NCBI RefSeq assembly: GCF_009467825.1
Contig: NZ_WIOK01000003.1
Coordinates: 1-64,000, forward strand
Length of the DNA: 64,000 nucleotides
Reading direction: 5' to 3'
Source: Cyclobacterium xiamenense
GTDB taxonomy: Bacteria; Bacteroidota; Bacteroidia; Cytophagales; Cyclobacteriaceae
Both the position numbers and the translations under genes were made by a program. The notes under the pieces were generated by a model. The model worked only from the letters and a program-made list of their open reading frames with translations, made no database searches and was not told the origin of the DNA. Positions 44,238-52,524 of the stretch are shown piece after piece (position 1 is the first letter of the stretch; each line of letters begins with the position of its first letter).

Positions 44238-46025
44238 TTAATGCCTGTTTTTCTGAAATTCTTTGGGGGTCAGGCCGGTCTCTTTTTTGAATACGGTATT
44301 GAAAACCGTTTTGGAATTGAAACCACTTTCGTAGGCCAGGCCGATCAGCGAAATGTTTGCATTGCCGGAGTCTGTTAGCAATTTTTTGAAATGCGCCACC
44401 CGGAAGCCGTTGATATAGGTGTTGAAGTTTTTGCCCAGCTTTTCATTCAGTAGCCAGGACAGCTGGTTGGGGTGCATTTCCAGTTGGTTGGCAAGGGACC
44501 GAAGGGAAAGGGAAGGATCAAGAAAGGGGCTCTCTGTTTCCATAAATCCCTCTAATATCCGGAGGTATTCAGTTGCTTCAGCTTCGTCAAGTACTGCACT
44601 ATTGCGCTTAACAGCCCTGATTGAAGGATTCGAAAGGAGGTAAATTCGCTTCTCGTAGTCCTCATATTCGAGGTTGTGCCGCAGAGGAGCTGCAAGCGGA
44701 TCACCAAAAGCAAGCAAAAGAACGGAAGACCGGTGTTTAAATAATTTTTCCAATACGGAAAATGCCTTTTTGTCTTCGTTTAGCGCAGCATACACTAGAA
44801 ACAGATAGGCATGCGCCTGAAAGGAAGTATCCCGGGATGCATTCCCCTCCAACTCGTCCAGAAGGGCAGGATATTTTTCCGCGGCTCCTTGCATGACCCA
44901 AAGCAGGCAGGCCAACCCCAACTTTTCATCCGGCATGATCCCCTCCGCCGGACTGCCAAAAATCAGCCTTTCTGCCCGCTCAAAGGCACCACTTTTAAGG
45001 AGCACATAAATCAGCGTGATGAGTGCCGGTAGGTTTTTGTCGTTTGCTTCCAATAGCTGCTCGAGTAATACTTCTGCCTGATCAAGGGAATGAGAACGGT
45101 ACAAAAAATACGCCTGATAAAATTTTGTTTCTGGGTTCAGCGGGTCGATGGAGCGGGCGTAGCTCAAATGTTCCTCTGCCTTCTTCAAATCGTCCTTCAG
45201 CATAAACAGAAACGCCAGAAACTGATGGCCCTCCGCATAGGTCGGTTTGCTGGCAATGGCCTGTTGACCAAACCGCATGGCGCCGGCAAAGTCTGCCTCG
45301 GTAAAAAAGGCCTGATTGGCAAGCAGGTAGTTGAGTACTGCGTTACGGGGATCGATTTCGGTGGCGCGCTGCATGGATTCCATCGCCTTTTTCCAAGCTA
45401 ATTCGCGCGGAGCAAAGCCGGCCACTGCCAAAAAACTATAGGCATCGGCAAGACCGGTGTGTGCGTCGATCAGGCCCGGGTCAATCTGGAGGGCCTTTTC
45501 AAAATACCCGATGGCCTGGTTGGCGTGTTCGGGATTCCACTTGTTAAAAAGTGATTTCCCCTGTAGGTAGTACCGGTAGGCCTCCACCTTCCCGGTGGGG
45601 GCCTGGACCAGTTGATCGGCAATATCCAGATGCCCAAAGTGTTCGCGCAGCTTGTCGGCAATCCGAAGGCTGATTTCATCTTGAATGGCAAAAATGTCTT
45701 CCAACTTTCTGTCCCAGCTTTCGGACCAGAAATGGGAGTCGTCCGACACCTGTATTAACTGAGCGGTGATGCGCAAGCGGTCGCCACTTACCCGCAGGCT
45801 TCCTTCGAGTAGGTTGGCCACATCCAGTTCACGGCCTATTTCTGCCAGCGGCCGGTTTTGCCCTTTAAAGTAGAAACTAGAGGTCCGCGAGGTCACTTTC
45901 AGCTGTTCGATTTTAGCCAGTGCATGGATGATTTCCTCCGTAATACCGTCGCAAAGATAGTCGTTCTCTTTTCCGGGACTCATGTTGACAAAAGGCAACA
46001 CAGCAATGGATTTTGGATGGGTCAT
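44238..46025 (-). CDS. TolB-like / TPR / C-terminal AraC-type regulator
   Basis: 595 residues. The N-terminus is a FlgO/TolB-like domain (MTHPKSIAVLPFVNMSPGK; about 1-130), with no signal or TM segment. A long TPR region (about 145-440) follows, and an AraC-type double HTH closes the C-terminus (from about 485, RSLANQLEMHPNQLSWLLNEKLG). It is probably a cytoplasmic one-component transcription factor sensing through TPRs. Compared with 27918-29966 the domain order is inverted and the TM segment is missing. The downstream MDR dehydrogenase gene, 107 bases away on the same strand, is a candidate target. Confidence 0.86.
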   Translation of the reverse strand: MTHPKSIAVLPFVNMSPGKENDYLCDGITEEIIHALAKIEQLKVTSRTSSFYFKGQNRPLAEIGRELDVANLLEGSLRVSGDRLRITAQLIQVSDDSHFWSESWDRKLEDIFAIQDEISLRIADKLREHFGHLDIADQLVQAPTGKVEAYRYYLQGKSLFNKWNPEHANQAIGYFEKALQIDPGLIDAHTGLADAYSFLAVAGFAPRELAWKKAMESMQRATEIDPRNAVLNYLLANQAFFTEADFAGAMRFGQQAIASKPTYAEGHQFLAFLFMLKDDLKKAEEHLSYARSIDPLNPETKFYQAYFLYRSHSLDQAEVLLEQLLEANDKNLPALITLIYVLLKSGAFERAERLIFGSPAEGIMPDEKLGLACLLWVMQGAAEKYPALLDELEGNASRDTSFQAHAYLFLVYAALNEDKKAFSVLEKLFKHRSSVLLLAFGDPLAAPLRHNLEYEDYEKRIYLLSNPSIRAVKRNSAVLDEAEATEYLRILEGFMETESPFLDPSLSLRSLANQLEMHPNQLSWLLNEKLGKNFNTYINGFRVAHFKKLLTDSGNANISLIGLAYESGFNSKTVFNTVFKKETGLTPKEFQKNRH

Positions 46026-46330
46026 CGTTCGGTTTCGTTGCGCTGGCAGGCGTACGGTTGGAAATTTGCAAATGAGTGGTCGAAGTTATTGATTTTTTTT
46101 GAAAAGGCGGCGATCTGGCCAGGTTGGCGCGGACCAGGCCTGCTTAAAAAAGGCTATCTCAATGCCCTTAATTCATGCTGCTGGTGTCGTTTTATTGCGT
46201 ACGTGCCAGATTCAAATACCCTGAACAGTGAGAGGAAACCAAAGCCGCTATGGTAGCTGGCACGCCCAAGAAAGACCAAAGCTTCAGCTCAATTCTTTTG
46301 GATCAGCTATAGCTACCCAAGTGGGGCAGG
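46026..46330. other. Intergenic region upstream of the TolB/TPR/AraC gene
   Basis: About 300 bases between convergently placed minus-strand genes. It probably holds the promoter of the regulator. I see no open frame with coding character and no strong repeat. Confidence 0.5.
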
Positions 46331-46639
46331 TCAAACGTGGCATGGATTGTACTTGTTTTTCAAGAAATCTGTCACCTTCATTTCGAACTCCAGGTAGGGC
46401 GGAAAAATCGTACTTATCAAACCTATCAGTGCTGATATAAAAATGTTTGGGCAACAGGCATCAACGATCATTTCGTTTTCCCGAAGGGTTATCTGGGCGC
46501 CAACCAAGGCCGACTTTCGTACGATGATACTTTTTTGAGGTTTCGAGTCAAAAAGGTAAACGGAGTGATTGGGGAATCGGCGCTTCAAAACCGCAATTAA
46601 TTCGTCAAAGGTCGGTAATCGTGTTCCCTGAACAATCAT
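46331..46639 (-). CDS. Small protein of unknown function, conserved in Bacteroidota
   Basis: 102 residues. The sequence begins MIVQGTRLPTFDELIAVL and has RRFPNHSVYLFDSKPQKSIIVRKS, then FPPYLEFEMKVTDFLKNKYN near the C-terminus. I have the impression of a recurrent unannotated Bacteroidota family with this pattern. A hydrophobic stretch (about 68-82) is too short for a confident TM helix. Monocistronic. Function unknown. Confidence 0.6.
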   Translation of the reverse strand: MIVQGTRLPTFDELIAVLKRRFPNHSVYLFDSKPQKSIIVRKSALVGAQITLRENEMIVDACCPNIFISALIGLISTIFPPYLEFEMKVTDFLKNKYNPCHV

Positions 46640-46943
46640 CGTTTTTCCGGTTCGTAAGCATCTAATATACGGATAAATAGTAAAGTAATTGGGTTTAGTT
46701 TGTATGAAATACCCCTAAGCCCAATTTAAAGCTACGTTTTAGTAGGCGAGTGGCACGGATTCCCACGATGTCCATCGAATTTTGTTCTTAAAAAAGTCAT
46801 TTTGGAGAAATTAGCCGGGCTCGCCGGACTTTTCTTTTCAGCCACCCTGTCATAAAATCGTAGATGAATTATGGGATACATCCTGATTATGCTGCGTAAT
46901 GCCTGAATCAAAAGACCGACGTTAGGTCATCGGGTCTGCTTAC
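46640..46943. other. AT-rich intergenic region with an imperfect inverted repeat
   Basis: About 300 bases without a gene. Arms AATTGGGTTTAG (46687-46698) and CTAAGCCCAATT (46715-46726) pair over 12 positions with one G-T wobble. It could be an operator or transcript hairpin of the adjacent genes. Nothing else is visible. Confidence 0.4.
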
Positions 46944-47402
46944 TTATTTTAAAAACCTTCTTCTGTTACCTCTGCTTGCGTTTGCACCTTTTACATTGCC
47001 GCCTCCCCAGGTAAGGCCGGATTTTCTTTCCCGAAAGGGGGAATTGTTCATGCCCCAACCTTTGAACTTTGATTTTTCACCCGTTAGGCGCTCAATTTTT
47101 GCCGGAGTATCTTGGTAGGTTTTTATTATTCGGTCTATTCTCTTCGCATACCAATACCGGTCTACCATGATGAGCGGAACACATACCAGGGCTAACAACA
47201 GGACTCCTATCACTAGCAATACGGCCGCAAATGGAACAGCCGCAATCCATCCAATGAGACCAATGATCAGCAACAAGCCGCCTAGAATACCGGAACTGTA
47301 GATTATCGTTTTCGTCTGCATCAATGTTTGGTAGGAGCTGCCAAGACCGATTTCGTAGCGCCTGTCGGCAGAAGCTCGCATTTGTCTGGCGGATGGACTC
47401 AT
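46944..47402 (-). CDS. Small two-TM protein of unknown function
   Basis: 152 residues from ATG 47402 (MSPSARQM); the frame could also start at ATG 47321 (MQTKTIIYSS), and a longer version would use TTG at 47417. Two TM segments lie near residues 36-52 and 54-75 (GILGGLLLIIGLIGWIAAV; FAAVLLVIGVLLLALVCVPL). The basic C-terminus contains GMNNSPFRERKSGLTWGGG. It follows the hydratase gene on the same strand. The family is unknown to me. Confidence 0.65.
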   Translation of the reverse strand: MSPSARQMRASADRRYEIGLGSSYQTLMQTKTIIYSSGILGGLLLIIGLIGWIAAVPFAAVLLVIGVLLLALVCVPLIMVDRYWYAKRIDRIIKTYQDTPAKIERLTGEKSKFKGWGMNNSPFRERKSGLTWGGGNVKGANASRGNRRRFLK

Positions 47403-47420
47403 GCCATCAGGCGCCAACGC

Positions 47421-48200
47421 TTAATCTTTTGTAAAATAGGTAGATAGACTGCCTACCCTATCGATTTCGATCGTTACCTCTGTACGCTGTGTAATAGGGA
47501 TCAGCTCGACCGGGGAACCCGGAATAACGAGACTGCCTTTTGCCAAATACGTTCCTCTCTCGGTCAATGAATTGACCAGCCATCTCAGTGAATGTAGCGG
47601 CCCACCCATAATTTCGCTTGCGGGGGCAGACGCGACTAATTTTTTGTTTTTATACACGCTAAATGCCTCTTCATAAAAGCGTAGTTTCTGAGGAGCTGTT
47701 TTTTGGCTCCCGATAAGTAGCCCCGTATGAATGCCGCCGGAACAGATTAGCTCCTGAATCGTTGGAGGCGTAATCCAGAAGTTGAATTCATGAAGTTCGA
47801 TTCCTGGACTCACATAGGCTATTGCTTCGACGAGTGCTGCATCTGTAAGATTTTTACCCTGGAGGTCTTTTCCAAGTTTTAGAACCATCTCCGGTTCTAT
47901 GGCACAGGTAATGTAGTTACTACAGTCAACTAGTCCCTTATTTTCGGTGACATGCGGGTAAAACATCCTCCCATAAATCGGTTCGGTCAAACCAAACTGT
48001 TTCCGGATCGCAGCACTGGTACAGCCGACTTTGAATCCGCATGCCTTTTCGCCGGAAGCCATTCTTTTTTTTGTCACCAGCTCTTGGACACGATAGGCTT
48101 GATCGATGGAAAGTTGGCTTACAACGCGACTACTTCCCTTCCATTTTTTTTCGTAAAAGGAATCGTAAAACCAGCGCGCAATACTTTCCTCGTATTCCAT
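47421..48200 (-). CDS. 2-keto-4-pentenoate hydratase / FAH-fold protein
   Basis: 259 residues. The fumarylacetoacetate hydrolase fold is marked by YRVQELVTKKRMASGEK, the metal-binding IEPEMVLKLGKDL (E-x-E region), and PGIELHEFNFW. Enzymes of this group hydrate 2-oxopent-4-enoates in aromatic catabolism. No meta-cleavage genes are near, so it may instead be an oxaloacetate decarboxylase or similar. The AT-rich composition matches its neighbours. Confidence 0.85.
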   Translation of the reverse strand: MEYEESIARWFYDSFYEKKWKGSSRVVSQLSIDQAYRVQELVTKKRMASGEKACGFKVGCTSAAIRKQFGLTEPIYGRMFYPHVTENKGLVDCSNYITCAIEPEMVLKLGKDLQGKNLTDAALVEAIAYVSPGIELHEFNFWITPPTIQELICSGGIHTGLLIGSQKTAPQKLRFYEEAFSVYKNKKLVASAPASEIMGGPLHSLRWLVNSLTERGTYLAKGSLVIPGSPVELIPITQRTEVTIEIDRVGSLSTYFTKD

Positions 48201-48322
48201 GAGAAGATACGTTTTTTAAATTTTACCGCAAAGCAATTACCCAATTATACACAATATCCGGAAAAAGAAGTCGCTGATTGCAAGATTGTGTGCGTTTGTT
48301 CACCGTTCGTCCGTTTCCCTTT

Positions 48323-48772
48323 TCATCCGCTTTTACCTTCATAGAGGGTAGCAGCCAGCTTTTCCCGGTACTTTTTCTCCAGCGCCCGTGCAAAGGCAGC
48401 ACCATCGTTCCGCAGCTGCTGCATGGACTCTCCCTCGACAATGTTCGGGTGAATATCCCGCAGGTGACTATCACTCCAGGTAGCTAGCGCTACCAGGATG
48501 GGAGTCAATGCCAATCCCTTATCGGTCAGCAAATAGAGATTGGTCTTTTTGTTATTCGGGCGTTTCGCCTTGGTGACGATACCCAATTCTTCCAGGATTT
48601 TCAGCTTGGCCGAAAGAATATTGGTAGCGATGGCTTCTTCACTTTCCGTGAAGTCCTTAAACGTCTCTTTGCCCTCGATGAGCATTTGTTTTACAATCAC
48701 CAATATCCACTTATCTCCCAAAACATCAAGGGCGGAAGTAAAGGGGCAATTGCATCTGAATTCCTGTCGCAT
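48323..48772 (-). CDS. HxlR-family transcriptional regulator
   Basis: 149 residues. The HxlR winged helix is clear: CPFTSALDVLGDKWILVIVKQML (about 10-32), the LSAKLKILEELGIV recognition region and the RPNNKKTNLYLLTDKG wing. Two Cys near the N-terminus (C8 and C10) suggest a redox- or electrophile-responsive type. It is transcribed divergently from the NTF2-like lipoprotein gene; a shared palindromic promoter region (48849-48875) makes autoregulation and control of that gene likely. Confidence 0.9.
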   Translation of the reverse strand: MRQEFRCNCPFTSALDVLGDKWILVIVKQMLIEGKETFKDFTESEEAIATNILSAKLKILEELGIVTKAKRPNNKKTNLYLLTDKGLALTPILVALATWSDSHLRDIHPNIVEGESMQQLRNDGAAFARALEKKYREKLAATLYEGKSG

Positions 48773-48827
48773 GGGGAAGGGAGTTAATTAATATTACTTG
48801 CAAAATGAAATTAATTTGATTTATTGC

Positions 48828-48875
48828 TTGCATTTTAAAAGTTATATTTTACTTTTGCTTGCGAAACAAAAGTAA
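48828..48875. promoter_or_regulatory. Divergent promoters within a palindrome, HxlR / NTF2-like gene
   Basis: TTG (48828-48830) - 19 bases - TACTTTTG (48850-48857) is a complete Bacteroidota-type promoter toward the NTF2-like gene. The mirror TACTTTTG on the minus strand is at 48874-48867, with a TTG complement (CAA, 48894-48896) also 19 bases away, toward the HxlR gene. The two -7 boxes are arms of a perfect 9-bp inverted repeat TTACTTTTG-N9-CAAAAGTAA (48849-48857, 48867-48875), a ready operator for the dimeric HxlR protein. Confidence 0.6.
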
Positions 48876-48901
48876 TAATTAATTATCAACGCACAAAATC
48901 A

Positions 48902-49792
48902 ATGAAAAAATCAATCGGCGTACTGCTGCTGTCAGGTATTCTCGCTTCCTGCGGCAGCAATCCATCCAAATCGATCAGCGAGGACGATTCCATAACTACT
49001 TCAACCATGACTAACAAAGAGATTGTAGGCACTTTCTTGGGTGCTGTTTTGACTGGTGACACCACAACCATGCATGAATTGGCCAACGCGGATTACATCC
49101 AGCACAACCCATTTATCCCGACCGGCTTGGCGCCCTTTATCGGAATGCTGCCCGTATTGCAGGAACACGGGACAACCGCTGAAAACATTCGGATGTTTCA
49201 GGATGGACAGTATGTATTTATGCACAATATCTGGCGAAACGCGGTACCTTTTGGGGCAAACGAGATGGTGTCGTTTGATATTATTCGCCTGGACGATAAC
49301 GGAAAAGTAGCCGAACATTGGGATGCCATGACCCCGGTGGTGAAAGAAACGGCAAGCGGAAGGACGCAGACTGACGGTCCAACGACCGCAGAAGATTTGG
49401 CCAAGACGGAGGAAAACAAAGCCATCGCCAAAGCCATGGTGGAGGATATTCTAATGGGTAAAAACCCAAACAAAATCACCGATTACATCAGTGCGGAGCA
49501 ATACGACCAACACAATCCCGGTATAACCGATGGATTGGACGGTATCCTGGAAGCCGTCGCCTACCTTACTTCCCAAAACAACATGTTCCAATACACAAAA
49601 ATACATAAGGTATTGGGTGAAGGTAATTTTGTACTAACCGTAAGCGAGGGGATATGGAACGGAACCACCAACGTCTTTTACGATTTACTACGCTTTGAAA
49701 ACGGAAAAGCCGTGGAACATTGGGACGTGATTCAGCCCATTCCTACCGAAGGACTGGCGAACGACAATGGAATGTTCGGATTTGACCAGTAG
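48902..49792 (+). CDS. Lipoprotein with two NTF2/SnoaL-like domains
   Basis: 296 residues. A lipobox (LASC, near residue 16) follows the signal peptide. The mature protein has two copies of an NTF2-like cone fold, about 40-165 and 180-290, each with a conserved IQHNP or DQHNPGI His region (ADYIQHNPFIPTG; AEQYDQHNPGITDG) and a long helix. SnoaL-like pockets bind small hydrophobic ligands or catalyse isomerisation. It is probably under control of the divergent HxlR regulator, possibly responding to a reactive compound. Confidence 0.87.
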   Translation: MKKSIGVLLLSGILASCGSNPSKSISEDDSITTSTMTNKEIVGTFLGAVLTGDTTTMHELANADYIQHNPFIPTGLAPFIGMLPVLQEHGTTAENIRMFQDGQYVFMHNIWRNAVPFGANEMVSFDIIRLDDNGKVAEHWDAMTPVVKETASGRTQTDGPTTAEDLAKTEENKAIAKAMVEDILMGKNPNKITDYISAEQYDQHNPGITDGLDGILEAVAYLTSQNNMFQYTKIHKVLGEGNFVLTVSEGIWNGTTNVFYDLLRFENGKAVEHWDVIQPIPTEGLANDNGMFGFDQ

Positions 49793-50143
49793 AACAGGGT
49801 AAGACAATGACCGATCTGCAGGTTTCAACGGTAGGGCGGATCTTGTCCATTCTTCCCCTCAGGCTCCACGGACTTGACGTGCTGTTCCCGAGGAAGGCCC
49901 GATGGATTACGAACCGGGTATTGCCTTTTTGGGGCGTAAAAGCCCAAGCAGCAAAGGCCGCACGAACGAAAGACAAGCAAGGCCGGGGGCCAGGGGCTTT
50001 GTGGCGGTTGCCGTAGGGGCAATTTATCGCATGGGTCTGGAGCTTACCGCCCGCCAGGCCTTGCACTTGGTTTTCGGAGCCGTTACCATTCTCAATTATC
50101 CGGCATGAACCTAATCACATTTTAACCAATAAAAACCATCCAA
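49793..50143. other. Intergenic region of about 350 bases between NTF2-like and SDR genes
   Basis: No ORF with convincing protein character is present. A short frame ending at 50108 (GARGFVAVAVGAIYRMG) has a hydrophobic, membrane-like look and could be the tail of a decayed small membrane protein, but nothing supports a start. Confidence 0.4.
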
Positions 50144-51013
50144 ATGAAGACAATCATCATCACCGGTAGCAGTAACGGCTTTGGCTTACAGGCCGCAAAG
50201 GATTTTGCCGATAAGGGCTACCAGGTATTTGCCACCATGCGAAACCCAGACGGGAAAAACGCGGCAAAAAAATCCGAACTCTTAGCCCATTCCTCTCGCA
50301 TCCATGTGGTAGATATGGACGTGGCGGAGGAAATGTCCGTACAGCTGGCCATGGAAAACATCCTCTCGGCAACAGACACGATCGATATCTTGCTCAACAA
50401 TGCGGGCATCATGTATCTCGGCATTACCGAGGCATTTAGTGTGGCTCAGGCTCGTTTCCAAATGGAGACCAATTATTTCGGTGCGATCAGAACCATGCAA
50501 GCAGTACTTCCCACGATGCGAAAGGCCGGTTCGGGCTTAATCATCAACACGTCTTCGCTGGTAGGGCGCATATCGCCACCGTTTTTCGGAACATACACCG
50601 CTACCAAACACGCCCTGGAAGGGTATTCCCAAGCCCTGCGATACGAGGTTTCGCCCTTTGGGATCGATGTGGTGCTGGTCGAACCCGGCCCCTTTGGGAC
50701 AGGATTATTGGGTTCAGGTCAGGCTCCGGACCACGAAGGCGTGTTGGAAACCTATGGAGAACTTGCCGGTGTTCCTGGGGCGATGGGTGAAAACTTTACA
50801 CAACTGCTGCAGAGCGAAGCGGCACCCGACCCCCAGTGGGTGGTGGATGCCTATTTGAATCTGGCGGAAATGGCTTTTGGCAAGAGGCCCACCCGTACCG
50901 TGGTGGGGATCACCTGGGGGGTGGATAAAATCAATGAATTGACCCAGCCCCTTCAGGACCAGTTGCTCACAGAAATGCAATTGGACGCCATCCTTGGTGG
51001 AGCCTCTGCCTGA
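50144..51013 (+). CDS. Short-chain dehydrogenase/reductase
   Basis: 289 residues. The cofactor-binding TGSSNGFG (residues 7-14), NNAGIMYLG, and the catalytic S-Y-K set (INTSSLVGR, YTATKHALEGYS) are complete, so a classical SDR. The substrate is unknown. It lies on the same strand as the NTF2-like lipoprotein gene but 350 bases away, so joint regulation by HxlR is possible only if transcription reads through. Confidence 0.9.
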   Translation: MKTIIITGSSNGFGLQAAKDFADKGYQVFATMRNPDGKNAAKKSELLAHSSRIHVVDMDVAEEMSVQLAMENILSATDTIDILLNNAGIMYLGITEAFSVAQARFQMETNYFGAIRTMQAVLPTMRKAGSGLIINTSSLVGRISPPFFGTYTATKHALEGYSQALRYEVSPFGIDVVLVEPGPFGTGLLGSGQAPDHEGVLETYGELAGVPGAMGENFTQLLQSEAAPDPQWVVDAYLNLAEMAFGKRPTRTVVGITWGVDKINELTQPLQDQLLTEMQLDAILGGASA

Positions 51014-51123
51014 CCGATCATCGGTCAACACATTCATCCCATCACAAGGGCTTCGGCTCTTGTGATTTTTTTTGTGGTTCCCGTTAACCAATTGGTCTGG
51101 CAACCTGCCCTTGCGCACGGCTC

Positions 51124-52251
51124 CTAATGCGCCAAAAACGGAAGGCCAAATTTCGCCCCCAATTCCTGGCACGATTTTTTGAAATAGGATTGCCATACAG
51201 AAAAAGCAGGTCGTTCCTCTCCATTTTCATCGAGCAGACCCGTATCCCTCCATAGCTGTCCGATATCCCTTACTTCATCGGGAAAGGTTTCCCAAAGCGC
51301 ATCGAAATCCCGATGCGCCCACCAGATGATAAATTCGTAGCCCTGGGAGTCGGCATTTTCAAGGACTGTTTCCAGGTAAGCGCGTTGCTCGTTTTCGGTT
51401 CCCTCAATAGAGACGTTGAGGTTTGGAATCAGCAGGTTTTGCGCAATATGTGCCGTTTCCACCAATGCAATTGGGGCGATCGCCTGCTTGTGTAAAAACT
51501 CCAGCGCCCGCTGAAAGTCGGTATTTGTACGCAAATTTTTCAAAAATGGGTAAAAACTAACTGCCACAAAGTCATTCTGATTTATGTGGTTCATGATGTC
51601 CTCAACATGGCTTTGCGGATCAGAAACGTCTGCCTCGTAAAGATTATGCAGCGATATGGATTCGGATATTTTCAATGCAGGGTACAACTGCCTAATCCTG
51701 GATTTAACATCCGTGATTAGGTTTCTATAGGCATCCCATTTTTCCGGAGATCTCAGTTTCAATTCGTTGACTTCAATACCAATGACCAAATAATCTGGTT
51801 TAAACTCGCGAACCAAATAGCGGATATGTTTGAAATATCCCTCTTTTATCGCGGAATCATCCAGGCGGGCGTAGGCGGGCGTTGCGCCGCTAAAATCAGC
51901 AGCAAGTTCCGATCTGTTTGCGTCTAATACGCTGACGGAAAGCAACTATTGCTTTCCGGAGATTTTTCGATTTACCCTTCCGGAGATTTCGTTTATAAAT
52001 GCTACCGGTAACGGCTGCTCATTTATCCAGGCATTCCAAGGGATCGCGGTATCCAGGTGTTCCGCGTAGATATCCGCATTGGCTGCGATAAACGAATACG
52101 TATCGGTTACATCTTGCGACCGGGGGCCAAAACTCCAGGTAGTAAAGCCCATGTCAAACTTTCTGCCCTTTTCCAGGTCAACCGTCGGTTCGTTCTCCGA
52201 GCAGTTACTCAGTAGTAATAGCGGCAGGATAGCAAATAGGTTCGTTCTCAT
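51124..52251 (-). pseudogene. GH53-like TIM-barrel glycosidase, interrupted by in-frame TAG
   Basis: The frame from ATG 52251 encodes a signal or lipoprotein-like N-terminus (LLLLSNC) and a barrel start (FDMGFTTWSFGPRSQDV), then meets TAG at 51948-51946 and continues in the same frame without further stops to 51124, for about 376 residues in all. The downstream half carries candidate catalytic acids in VIGIEVNEL and PIALVETAHIA, the spacing of the acid/base and nucleophile in GH53 (arabinogalactan endo-1,4-galactanase)-like enzymes. The stop is therefore a lesion, a sequencing error or a recoded codon. It lies exactly in the loop of a perfect 10-bp hairpin. GH53 is inferred; another clan A glycosidase is possible. 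Confidence 0.7.
51936..51958 (-). repeat. Perfect 10-bp hairpin with the in-frame TAG as its loop
   Basis: CGGAAAGCAA and its reverse complement TTGCTTTCCG flank the three bases TAG at 51946-51948. The stem is perfect and the loop equals the premature stop codon. Confidence 0.9.
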
Positions 52252-52524
52252 CGGTTTGTTTCATCTCGCTCATACTTGCATTAATCTATATTTGGAACGT
52301 ACGTTCTATAAACAAACAATGGCTTATCGTTCTCAAATAAACCTATTCCCACAAAACCGCTCGGATCCGTTGCTACCCTTCAAGAACCTACCCAAGAGCA
52401 CCCCCCGTATAAGTCAAAATTTTTTTACGCCTGCTACGAGAGGTTCCTACTGGGCCTGAGATATTAAATTCCCCGATACCTGTTGCGAGGGCTTTGAATC
52501 ACCTATTCCGCAGGGTTGGCCAAA

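Noticed and set aside
49743-50108. Several short frames on both strands between the NTF2-like and SDR genes
   Set aside because: Arg/Pro/Ser-rich shadow content, no start or ribosome site, no family resemblance.
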